A stretch of 32,431 nucleotides of DNA from Paenibacillus allorhizosphaerae (GTDB lineage: Bacteria; Bacillota; Bacilli; Paenibacillales; NBRC-103111): contig NZ_CAJVCE010000044.1 in assembly GCF_910594985.1 (NCBI RefSeq), positions 1 through 32,431 of the forward strand, read 5' to 3'. The position numbers and the translations under genes are program-made. Below are positions 15,196 to 21,889 of this stretch, one piece after another. Within the stretch, counting starts at the first letter, position 1. Every line of letters begins with the position of its first letter. The notes under the pieces were generated by a model. That model searched no databases, was not told the origin of the DNA, and saw only the letters and a program-made list of their open reading frames with translations.

Positions 15196-15759
15196 TCATA
15201 ACGTACTAAGCCGCAGTTCAAAAAAATACTGTACAATTGGATGCTTTAACTTCATCTTCTCGGTCATGTTTAAAATTCGCTTTTTCCCAACTCGTCTGTC
15301 AACCAAAGCTAGAATATTCAATAAGATATCATTGCTCTCTATGCTTTCCTCTATAGAAATGGATAAAAATCTATTAGCTACAACGATAAAATTTGATTTA
15401 CTTAATGATGACTGTGCTGACAAAAGCTCCTTTGCATATTCTGATATTTTTCTACTTCTTGCGATTACTTTTAAACGTTCCTCCGGAACACTCCCTTTGG
15501 TATCTTTTCTGACCGCTTCAATTTCTTCATTGTTGATAGGAATCTGGATATCTGAATCATTCTTAATTTCCAACTCCGTCTGATACCATCTGATTAAGGT
15601 ATCACTCATATTGAGTACGTTCTTTTTGTCTACAGCAATATAACAAAGTCCTGCTTTATCTGGTAAATAGCGGTAGCTGGTTGAAAGGTACTCGACCCTT
15701 CCATATAATGCAGGACAGAGAAAACTCTCCAGATGTTGCTTCAATTTGCTCCAGGCCAT
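15196..15759 (-). CDS. Conserved-looking hypothetical protein
   Basis: The 187-residue protein begins MAWSKLKQHLESFLCPALYG, then RVEYLSTSYRYLPDKAG and CYIAVDKKNVLNMSD. It is soluble, mixed alpha/beta in the N-terminal half and helical in the C-terminal half, with no signal peptide or membrane segment. The N-terminal pattern (WSKLK, RVEY, a Tyr/Asp/Lys-rich strand pair and a helix) resembles a small family of uncharacterised bacterial proteins, but I cannot name it with certainty. AGGAGG lies 5 bases before the ATG chosen; an overlapping ATG one frame over is not used. It is a single-gene unit ending at the terminator at 15157-15179. Confidence 0.75.
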   Translation of the reverse strand: MAWSKLKQHLESFLCPALYGRVEYLSTSYRYLPDKAGLCYIAVDKKNVLNMSDTLIRWYQTELEIKNDSDIQIPINNEEIEAVRKDTKGSVPEERLKVIARSRKISEYAKELLSAQSSLSKSNFIVVANRFLSISIEESIESNDILLNILALVDRRVGKKRILNMTEKMKLKHPIVQYFFELRLSTL

Positions 15760-15999
15760 TTCATCCTCCTATGTTTTATATTGAATACCTATTGAGGCAC
15801 TCATTCTATTATCCATAATACAATAACCAACACATCGATCAAAAAGCAACCTTAAACCCAATCCTCCCTCCTCTATGTTTCGAGAATATATTCGAACATG
15901 TTTCCTCGACTACGTAGCAGTTCCGATATTCAAACTGAACTCGAACCCCTAGGTAGCTGAACAGGCTGTCGATTTAGTCAACAGCTTGGTGTTGTCATG

Positions 16000-16015
16000 C
16001 TATCGTAACCGTTAA
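16000..16015 (+). repeat. Dispersed repeat tail, copy 8
   Basis: CTATCGTAACCGTTAA is one base shorter than the consensus. A short CTGT/ACAG stem lies just upstream (15966-15984). The preceding spacer (15780-15960) shows no gene. Confidence 0.45.
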
Positions 16016-16029
16016 TCAATCAGCCTACA

Positions 16030-16270
16030 TTAACACCGCTTCCAATCATCAGGAACATACAACCATATCCCCGTCATAACACACTCATTCCCTTGGATAT
16101 AGTCAGTAGGTGTATATCTGAAAGGTACTTTAAGTATGTTTTCAATTTCTTCCAATGTCTGCATATTGGTTGAGTTAACACATTGCTTGTCTAAAAATTA
16201 ATAATTGCATCTACCTTTTCCTTATCTGTTTCGTACATATCGTTCTACAGCTCACTGAACCAACCATCAT
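16030..16270 (-). pseudogene. C-terminal remnant of an unrecognised gene
   Basis: The minus-strand sequence encodes CVNSTNMQTLEEIENILKVP, then FRYTPTDYIQGNECVMTGIW and LYVPDDWKRC, ending in a stop. Upstream, in a neighbouring frame, it encodes NDMYETDKEKVDAIINF. Frameshifts and stops separate these pieces. The tone is that of a small cytoplasmic protein, possibly an immunity-type protein, but no family is assigned. Confidence 0.5.
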
Positions 16271-16419
16271 AATACTCAGACTTTCACCACCAAGAGACAT
16301 TTCAACTACACGGATACAGGATGGCAGCATGCCCGACTCTCCGCTAGAGCAGTCACAGCACTTCCCCGTTCACGAACCATCGCGTCTCCATGCCCGATCC
16401 GGACAAAAATCGCTTCAAC

Positions 16420-16459
16420 TTGACTTGAAGCTTCAATGTAACTAAACTAGTATTATTGG
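16420..16459 (+). promoter_or_regulatory. rrf2-type gene promoter with operator 1
   Basis: TTGACT (16420-16425), a 17-bp spacer and TAAACT (16443-16448) form a promoter. It is overlapped by the dyad TCAATGTAACT (16433-16443) ... AGTATTATTG (16449-16458). The same dyad occurs twice in front of the MFS gene, so autoregulation by the Rrf2 protein is likely. The dyad covers the -10 region. Confidence 0.7.
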
Positions 16460-16475
16460 AAGGAGGGATGTTTAG

Positions 16476-16919
16476 ATGGCCGTAGTCAGCAGGTACGTAG
16501 TCGCTCTGCATATATTATCGTGGATTGCGCAAAAGACCGAAGATAACAACAACTTTGTTACCTCCGATCGTATTGCAGAGAGCGTGAACACCAGTCCGGT
16601 ATTTATTCGCCGCATTCTAAAATCACTTCATAACGCCAATTTAGTCATCGTTCAGCACGGAGGAACCACCCCGGGATGGCAGCTTGCCAGGCATGCGGAT
16701 TCCATTACCTTGCGGGATGTATACGAGGCTGTTGTGGAAAAGCCGCTCTTCGAGCTTCATCACAGTCCGCCGAATCCGAAATGTCTGATCGGCAACGGGA
16801 TACAACCTGCCCTGAATCCGATTCTTACGAAGTCGGAATTAGCCATGAAGCATGAGCTCGAACAAGTGACTGTCTCCAGTCTGCTGCATGATACGCTGGC
16901 TAAGAATCCACAATCTTGA
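16476..16919 (+). CDS. Rrf2 family transcriptional regulator (YwnA-like)
   Basis: The 147-residue protein has the Rrf2 winged helix. It opens with SRYVVALHILSWIA, the recognition region (VTSDRIAESVNTSPVFIRRILKSL) is at about residues 29-52, and a wing with GWQLAR follows, then the dimer helix after LRDVYEAV. Only one cysteine is present (KCLIGNG), so it cannot bind the three-Cys iron-sulfur cluster of IscR or NsrR and belongs with cluster-free members such as YwnA. AAGGAGGG lies 8 bases before ATG. It precedes an MFS exporter by 235 bp and shares an operator-like dyad with it, so it is probably that pump's repressor. Confidence 0.9.
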   Translation: MAVVSRYVVALHILSWIAQKTEDNNNFVTSDRIAESVNTSPVFIRRILKSLHNANLVIVQHGGTTPGWQLARHADSITLRDVYEAVVEKPLFELHHSPPNPKCLIGNGIQPALNPILTKSELAMKHELEQVTVSSLLHDTLAKNPQS

Positions 16920-16930
16920 TAAGAAACTGT

Positions 16931-16980
16931 AGGTTAGCCGGAGAAAAAAAAAGATTTTTTGAAACATTCCCGGCTAATCT
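16931..16980. terminator. Hairpin downstream of the Rrf2 gene
   Basis: AGGTTAGCCGG (16931-16941) pairs with CCGGCTAATCT (16970-16980) with one G-T pair. The 28-nt loop contains A9 and T6 runs that can pair with each other. No T-run follows, so termination is only probable. Confidence 0.5.
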
Positions 16981-16993
16981 TTACGTTTAGCAA

Positions 16994-17020
16994 TCAATGT
17001 AACTGCAGTTGTATCATTGC
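16994..17020 (+). promoter_or_regulatory. Putative Rrf2 operator 2
   Basis: TCAATGTAACT, six bases, then GTATCATTG repeats the dyad seen before the regulator gene. It lies 52 bp (about five helical turns) upstream of operator 3. Confidence 0.65.
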
Positions 17021-17045
17021 TTTCTGCGGCCATGTTTTTTGTCTA

Positions 17046-17096
17046 TCAATGTAACTACTTCAGTATTCTTGATTTGCCGCTTTCGCCTTGTGTAAT
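17046..17096 (+). promoter_or_regulatory. MFS gene promoter with operator 3
   Basis: The dyad TCAATGTAACT ... AGTATTCTTGA (17046-17072) overlaps a candidate -35 TTGATT (17069-17074), which is followed after 16 bp by TGTAAT (17091-17096). Binding at the dyad would block this promoter. Confidence 0.6.
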
Positions 17097-17154
17097 CCAA
17101 AGGAGCTGTATCGATTGTTTTGTATCCTACTCTTGCACTTGAAAGGAGCACTTT

Positions 17155-18321
17155 ATGAATTATCGCATTTTTATCCTCGCCCTCGGCACCTTTGTCATCG
17201 GAACAGAAGGTTATATGATTGCAGGCCTGCTACCCGCTCTTGCTCGGGATTTGCATACCTCCGTATCTGTGGCCGGGCAGCTGGTTACCGCTTTTTCTAT
17301 TGCTTATGCTCTTGGCTCTCCCCTTCTAACGACAATTACCGGGCTTGTAGAGCGGCGCAAGATACTGACCTTTGCCTTATTTATTTTTGCCCTCGGCAAT
17401 ATTCTCTGCGGACTTGCGACTAGCTATGGTCTCATTCTCGTCGGACGAATCGTCGCTGCCGCAGGTGCCGGACTCTTTGCACCAGCAGCCACTTATAGCG
17501 CATCTACCCTTGCGGCTCCAGAAAAACGGGGACAGGCGTTGTCCATCGTCATTGGCGGGAGTACCATCGCTTTAATCTTCGGCGTCCCTATTGGCACATG
17601 GATTGCATCGGTATTTGACTGGAAAACGACCTTCTGGTTTGTCGGGAGTATCGCCTTGGTCGCCTTGGTTTGCATTCGTTTGTTTTTCCCCACCATTTCG
17701 GCACCTGCTTCCGTCTCTCTGGCGGAACGGCTGTCTTTTCTGAAAAAACCGACCATCCTGATCGCATTAACAATAACGCTGATCTGGGCTTTCGGCATTT
17801 TCGTCGTATACACCTATGTTGCGGATATATTCGGCAGAGTCGGGGCCGGAGAAAATACGATCACGTTTATGCTTCTTATTATGGGAATCTCCAGCTTTCT
17901 AGGCGTCAACTTTGGGGGGGTTGCTGCAGACCGGAACGGTCCTGCCCGCACCATCGTTTGGGCGCTTGTATTGATGATGATTGCGGTTGTTACCTTATCC
18001 TTCATCAAGTCCGCCGCTCTTGGCATAGCGGCAGTGGCTTTATGGGGATTCGCCGGTTATGCATTCAATCCGGCGCAGTTGCACAGACTTATTGGATTAT
18101 CCGGAAAAGATTCCGGAGTCGTGCTTTCTTTGCATAGTTCCATACTCTATGTGGGAGCGGCTCTCGGCTCCGCTATCGGCGGCCTTGTTATCCATTATGG
18201 ATCCGTCACCTGGCTTGGAATCGTCGGAGGTGCTGCTAACCTCATCGGTCTCTTTGTTTTTCAATTTACTCGGCGGCATGACAAGTTGAGCCGAAAGAAG
18301 GACCTCTCCCTAAACGAATAG
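17155..18321 (+). CDS. MFS transporter, DHA1 drug-efflux type
   Basis: The 388-residue protein has about twelve membrane segments. The family features are GTEGYMIAGLLPALARDL in TM1 and its loop, GSPLLTTITGLVERRKIL between TM2 and TM3, GRIVAAAGAGLFAPAA in TM4 and the TM5 drug-exporter motif region (IGGSTIALIFGVPIGTWIA). It should be a proton-driven exporter of small hydrophobic molecules; the substrate is unknown. GAAAGGAG lies 7 bases before ATG. It is expressed apart from the Rrf2 gene, with two operator copies in front. It resembles the other MFS gene at 29594, the two being distant paralogues with different kinds of regulator. Confidence 0.92.
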   Translation: MNYRIFILALGTFVIGTEGYMIAGLLPALARDLHTSVSVAGQLVTAFSIAYALGSPLLTTITGLVERRKILTFALFIFALGNILCGLATSYGLILVGRIVAAAGAGLFAPAATYSASTLAAPEKRGQALSIVIGGSTIALIFGVPIGTWIASVFDWKTTFWFVGSIALVALVCIRLFFPTISAPASVSLAERLSFLKKPTILIALTITLIWAFGIFVVYTYVADIFGRVGAGENTITFMLLIMGISSFLGVNFGGVAADRNGPARTIVWALVLMMIAVVTLSFIKSAALGIAAVALWGFAGYAFNPAQLHRLIGLSGKDSGVVLSLHSSILYVGAALGSAIGGLVIHYGSVTWLGIVGGAANLIGLFVFQFTRRHDKLSRKKDLSLNE

Positions 18322-18414
18322 GAATGTCGGCAGCAATTACCTCATCATCGTTCCGGGACTCATTATATCTGGCATCGGTCAATGGATTTGCCAACTCCGG
18401 TATTCAAGGCAAAA

Positions 18415-18457
18415 CCGGCATAAACCACGTAATATGTTTTAACGTGGTTTATGCCGG
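18415..18457. terminator. Perfect 16-bp hairpin
   Basis: CCGGCATAAACCACGT (18415-18430) pairs perfectly with ACGTGGTTTATGCCGG (18442-18457), loop 11 nt. It lies about 95 bp after the MFS stop and immediately before repeat copy 9. There is no T-run, so it may terminate or only protect the mRNA end. Confidence 0.6.
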
Positions 18458-18473
18458 CACAGATTCTATAAGC

Positions 18474-18552
18474 CCCGTTAGCGCAACAAAGCCGCCGTTC
18501 AACGCGGCAGCTTTGTCGTGGTGTGAATTATTGTTCTATCGTTACCCGTTAG
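18474..18552 (+). repeat. Dispersed hairpin repeat, copy 9 (79 bp)
   Basis: It begins CCCGTTAGCGCAACAAAGC and ends CTATCGTTACCCGTTAG, with an internal hairpin ACAAAGC (18486-18492) / GCTTTGT (18510-18516). Equal in length and about 87% identical to copy 6. The stretch from 18553 to 18729 shows no gene. Confidence 0.75.
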
Positions 18553-18729
18553 CCATCCATGCATCCTGCGCTAGACCACAGAGCATGAAAGTTAATCCGT
18601 TCTTTCATGGTAGCTGAACGAAAGGTTGTAAAGATTGGGCTGACTACTTCTTCATACTTACTCAACACTTCCGAAATTAGTTGTCGGGATCATGTGTTTA
18701 GTCGACCCATCCGTGTTTTCAATGATGTT

Positions 18730-19158
18730 CTAAAACTTTCTTTTATGATACGGAAGACCCTCGCCTTCTTCGCAATACTGTTTAAGACTGTACAAAAAAA
18801 TAGCCCAGTTATAATTACATAAACGAAAAAATGCGGTCACTTCCTCCCAATTCATCTGACGAAAAATGATTGAAGTTCTCTCGTTTTTTTCCTCAATATC
18901 AAAAGAAATAGTCGTACCTATCCATTCTGGATCTGAATCTACACACTTCCACAAAATCTTTTTATTGGTAACAAGCTCATCAACTCGCATCTTTGTTAAG
19001 CCTTTGCCGCCGAATAGGAACTCATTTATACAACCGATCTGATCATTAACTATTAGTTCATTTGTCCATATTTCTGAAAGTCCTTTTGCAGTGGTTAAAG
19101 CTTCATATACCGTTGAAGCTGGAACATTCACAGTCTGTAAGTGCTCGATATTTGCCAT
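18730..19158 (-). CDS. SRPBCC domain protein
   Basis: The 142-residue protein starts MANIEHLQTVNVPASTVYEA, continues with the helix ALTTAKGLSEIWTNEL and a strand ISFDIEEKNERTSIIFRQM, and ends in the long helix FFRLCNYNWAIFLYSLKQY. This is the START/AHSA1-like fold. The ligand is unknown. It is only distantly similar to the one at 4166. The start at 19158 is chosen because AAAGGGG lies 10 bases upstream; an ATG at 19167 almost touches that site. It is not visibly linked to another gene; the 280-bp spacer upstream to 19440 holds nothing recognisable. Confidence 0.85.
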   Translation of the reverse strand: MANIEHLQTVNVPASTVYEALTTAKGLSEIWTNELIVNDQIGCINEFLFGGKGLTKMRVDELVTNKKILWKCVDSDPEWIGTTISFDIEEKNERTSIIFRQMNWEEVTAFFRLCNYNWAIFLYSLKQYCEEGEGLPYHKRKF

Positions 19159-19446
19159 AGTACTCATTCCCCTTTAAGGATTTTATTTATGAAATTATAT
19201 ATCTGTCTACGAATCATAATTTTCAAATCTTCTTTGATTATACCATGGTATAGTTGATGTGATTTCTTCTCGATTGCTATGTAGTTGTTGAGAAATCTGA
19301 TGCCTTCCTAAACTATCCTGCCCGTCATAATGGCCAAGTTCATCGCGACTATCGCATACGACCTCTTGCTTTCATCTTACCTCGCGGCTACGTCATTGGC
19401 AGAAATTTATTTTTTCACCACACTTCTAGACGGGAAATTACAAAAC

Positions 19447-19477
19447 AAGCCGCCCCCTCATAGAGAAGGGACGGCTT
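19447..19477 (-). terminator. Terminator of the collar-protein operon
   Basis: On the minus strand AAGCCGTCCC pairs with GGGGCGGCTT (one mismatch), followed by GTTTTG. It lies about 30 bp after the last collar gene and closes the surface-protein cluster. Confidence 0.75.
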
Positions 19478-19509
19478 TTCTATCGGCGCGCTAATCGTAC
19501 ATACCTGCA

Positions 19510-20028
19510 TTACTGCTTCGGAGGATACACGCCTTCCAGCGCAATGATGTAGTTCATAGCAACAAACGGCTGCATGTTGTTATGAGGCTGGCTGCCGCCT
19601 GCCGCGGAAACTGCCTGTGGATTCATCGACACGTTAGGCGTCTGGGAATAAAAATTTCCTACTGCTCCACGTCCGAGGTTAGCCCACACTGCACCTATCG
19701 GACTATCCGTATTAGCAGTCGACTGATTGTTAATCGCATGCGTATGGTTAGGGATCTGAGCTTCTGTCAGCGTTACCGTTTCATTCCCGCCCTCGCTGGC
19801 ATACTCTCTGTTCGTAAGCCCAGGTCCGGCGCCTTGATGGATAGGGGCGCGTCCTCGAAGATCCGGCAAAGCAAACGTTGTGGTCCCATTACCACCAAAA
19901 GCAATTCCGATAACAGAGAACAATATACTGTTTTGTTGGATAAGAAGTACCTGTCCATTGCATAATGCCCAACCTCTTGGAGCATAATTGCCGGCAATCA
20001 ACCGTATTTCACCTACATATGGATCCAT
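19510..20028 (-). CDS. Phage tail collar domain protein 3 (MdpB-like)
   Basis: The 172-residue protein begins MDPYVGEIRLIAGNYAPRGW, followed by ALCNGQ, the tail-collar motif (PF07484), then FGGNGTTTFALPDLRGRAPI and QIPNHTHAI. The C-terminal block QPHNNMQPFVAMNYIIALEG is shared by all three collar proteins here. In phage fibres the HxH motif of such domains can bind a metal at a trimer axis, as in T4 gp12. There is no signal peptide. The start at 20028 is selected by AAAGGAC about 10 bases upstream rather than the longer frame to 20085, which would overlap the upstream gene. It is 22 bp behind collar gene 2. Confidence 0.88.
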   Translation of the reverse strand: MDPYVGEIRLIAGNYAPRGWALCNGQVLLIQQNSILFSVIGIAFGGNGTTTFALPDLRGRAPIHQGAGPGLTNREYASEGGNETVTLTEAQIPNHTHAINNQSTANTDSPIGAVWANLGRGAVGNFYSQTPNVSMNPQAVSAAGGSQPHNNMQPFVAMNYIIALEGVYPPKQ

Positions 20029-20050
20029 GATAGCAGTCGTCCTTTCTTCA

Positions 20051-20554
20051 TTAGTTTCTCGGAGGAAAAATACCTTGAAGCGCAATGCAGTAATTTACTA
20101 CCGTAAACGGCTGCATATTAGAATGCGCTTGGCTGCTTCCCGCAGTACCTAAAGCGTTCTCACTCATCGTTCCGGTAGAATTGGCAGTATAGACAGGCTG
20201 AGTTGAAGCTGTTGTCCCCCATACATTACCTGTCGCTACTTTGGTTGACGCCGGGTCGGAGCTGCCGGAAATCTCATGCGTATGCTGCGGTATTTCTGAT
20301 ATCGTCAGCGTATGAGCTTCTTCACCGCCAACCTGTCCATAAGGATGAGCATCACTAACATTCAGTGGTACTCTGCCTTGTAAATTGGGAAGCGCAAATG
20401 TATTTCTTCCATCTCCACCGTAAGTTACGCCAAGGAGAGCATACAACGCCTGATTTTGCTGAATCTGCAATAATTGCCCGTTGCACTTTGCCCAGCCTGA
20501 CGGTGCGTACCCAAATGGAAATACTCTAATTTCGCCTAAAAATGGTTCAGCCAT
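20051..20554 (-). CDS. Phage tail collar domain protein 2 (MdpB-like)
   Basis: The 167-residue protein starts MAEPFLGEIRVFPFGYAPSG and has WAKCNGQ, YGGDGRNTFALPNLQGRVPL, the HxH motif in IPQHTHEI and the closing block AHSNMQPFTVVNYCIALQGIF. It belongs to the collar/microcystin-dependent-protein family. Of the three it is the most diverged in the middle, where the variable segment (about residues 95-140) is rich in Ser, Thr, Ala and Asn. It lies 25 bp after collar gene 1 and 22 bp before collar gene 3, so all three are one transcript. The AGGGAGG site precedes the ATG. The assembly role is inferred. Confidence 0.88.
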   Translation of the reverse strand: MAEPFLGEIRVFPFGYAPSGWAKCNGQLLQIQQNQALYALLGVTYGGDGRNTFALPNLQGRVPLNVSDAHPYGQVGGEEAHTLTISEIPQHTHEISGSSDPASTKVATGNVWGTTASTQPVYTANSTGTMSENALGTAGSSQAHSNMQPFTVVNYCIALQGIFPPRN

Positions 20555-20579
20555 CTTCTAACCTCCCTAATGTTTTCGA

Positions 20580-21098
20580 TTAACCCTGTGAAGGATAAAG
20601 CCCTTGAAGCGCAATAATATATGTAAGTGTCAAAAATGGCATCATATTGTCGTGCGACTGGTTCCCGCCAACACTCGAAATAGCCGCCGGATCCATCGCA
20701 TTATTGGGCGCTGTAGAAGAATACATTTCTACTTGTCCCCCCGCCCAAAAAGCATTTGTCGGGTCGCTGACTGTTGCCGTTCCCTCCTGTGCGTTAACCT
20801 GATGAGTGTGTGCCGGCAGTTGTGTTGATGTGAGTGTTACAATCTCGTTGCCGCCATTTTGAGCAAGGTTATAGGTCGTACCGGTAAGCGGACTCGTCCC
20901 CATGTGAACTAGAACTCTTCCGCGCATGTCAGGCAGGGCAAATGTCGTCTGTCCATCTCCACCGTAAGTAGTTCCAATTAAAGTATACAACACCTCATTA
21001 TCAGTAATCTTCAGCGTCTGCCCGTCACAAAACGCCCACCCTTGGGGAGCATATTTCCCCGCAAACAACCGGATTTCTCCAACGTACTGATCACTCAT
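20580..21098 (-). CDS. Phage tail collar domain protein 1 (MdpB-like)
   Basis: The 172-residue protein begins MSDQYVGEIRLFAGKYAPQG with WAFCDGQ, YGGDGQTTFALPDMRGRVLV, LPAHTHQV and the closing block SHDNMMPFLTLTYIIALQG. This is the same domain plan as the two genes after it. The start at 21098 is chosen because AGGAGGGG lies 8 bases upstream; a frame open to 21197 has no such site. It is the first of the three collar genes and lies 219 bp downstream of the GNAT gene, with a hairpin in between. No phage tail, capsid or lysis gene is nearby. Confidence 0.88.
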   Translation of the reverse strand: MSDQYVGEIRLFAGKYAPQGWAFCDGQTLKITDNEVLYTLIGTTYGGDGQTTFALPDMRGRVLVHMGTSPLTGTTYNLAQNGGNEIVTLTSTQLPAHTHQVNAQEGTATVSDPTNAFWAGGQVEMYSSTAPNNAMDPAAISSVGGNQSHDNMMPFLTLTYIIALQGLYPSQG

Positions 21099-21244
21099 TT
21101 CAATCGCCCCTCCTATACTTTCATCATCGTTTAGCTGCTGATCAAGTTGGATCAGCTTTACGTACCCAATCGCTTTCTTTTCGTACCCAGACTTCATCCC
21201 GCTATATGTGACAATACGGGAATCGCACCGTACTCAGCTCCTTA

Positions 21245-21272
21245 TGCCCGAACTATTATCACAATTCGGGCA
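21245..21272. promoter_or_regulatory. Hairpin between GNAT and collar genes
   Basis: TGCCCGAA (21245-21252) pairs with TTCGGGCA (21265-21272), loop 12 nt, with no T-run. It could mark a processing point, an attenuating hairpin or a protein site that lets the collar genes be expressed at a different level from the surface protein. Confidence 0.4.
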
Positions 21273-21317
21273 CACACACCTTCACCTCCCATTCAAAATC
21301 TGAAATAGCATCTGAGT

Positions 21318-21785
21318 CTAGTTGTCCCGGCTCCACTCCATTGCTGCATAAGGCGGCTTGAAACCAACTTCCACAAAACCAAGACGACTGTAAAGGGCCC
21401 GGGCCGGACTATTGTCCAGCGCATGCAGCCGAATAAGTTGGCCCGTCTCAATCGAATCGCTTTGCAGCTTGTGAATAATCGCGGTTCCAATCCCTTGGTT
21501 TCGGAACTGAGGCAATAACGCTATGAAGATAAGCGACAGCACATTGCCGGAACGGGATGTAATGATATAGCCTGCTTTTACACCAGCAGCCGTAATTATC
21601 CTTTGTTCGTTGCCGGGATAGTCCAAGTCGTAAGAACGTTTCTGAGCCTTAAACTGCATGTTCAAAAGTGCACGCAGCTGCATTTCCGGCCAGCCCAGCG
21701 CAGCAAATTCGTCGGTCCGTGTACTTGCGTATACTTGATACAAGAACTCGTCGTCCTCGTCATGAACTTCCAATAATGTAAACAT
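21318..21785 (-). CDS. GNAT family N-acetyltransferase
   Basis: The 155-residue protein has the GNAT fold with the acetyl-CoA motif QFRNQGIGTAII at about residues 92-103. The strand LIFIALLPQ precedes it, and the C-terminal LHALDNSPARALYSRLGFVE (about 122-141) is diagnostic of the family. The acceptor is unknown. It is transcribed in the same direction as the giant surface protein upstream (104-bp gap) and the collar genes downstream, so it may modify a component of the same surface system; that is inference. GAGG lies 5 bases before ATG, which is close. Confidence 0.9.
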   Translation of the reverse strand: MFTLLEVHDEDDEFLYQVYASTRTDEFAALGWPEMQLRALLNMQFKAQKRSYDLDYPGNEQRIITAAGVKAGYIITSRSGNVLSLIFIALLPQFRNQGIGTAIIHKLQSDSIETGQLIRLHALDNSPARALYSRLGFVEVGFKPPYAAMEWSRDN

Positions 21786-21889
21786 ACCTACCTCGTATTC
21801 AGCTCAATTTGCGAAATAGTAAGCCATTACATGCATCCCCCGCCCGTCTAATAATCGGACAGGGGAAATGCACAATGACTCCCTTTTTA

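Noticed and set aside
15880..15915. LexA/SOS-like box around GAACATGTTTC
   Set aside because: The spacing between half-sites does not match the Bacillus GAACnnnnGTTC pattern and no SOS gene follows.
19510..21098. Prophage origin for the tail-collar genes
   Set aside because: No portal, capsid, tail-tube, integrase, holin or lysin gene is present, and the neighbours are a cellular S-layer protein and a GNAT enzyme. A phage-derived ancestry of the domain remains possible.
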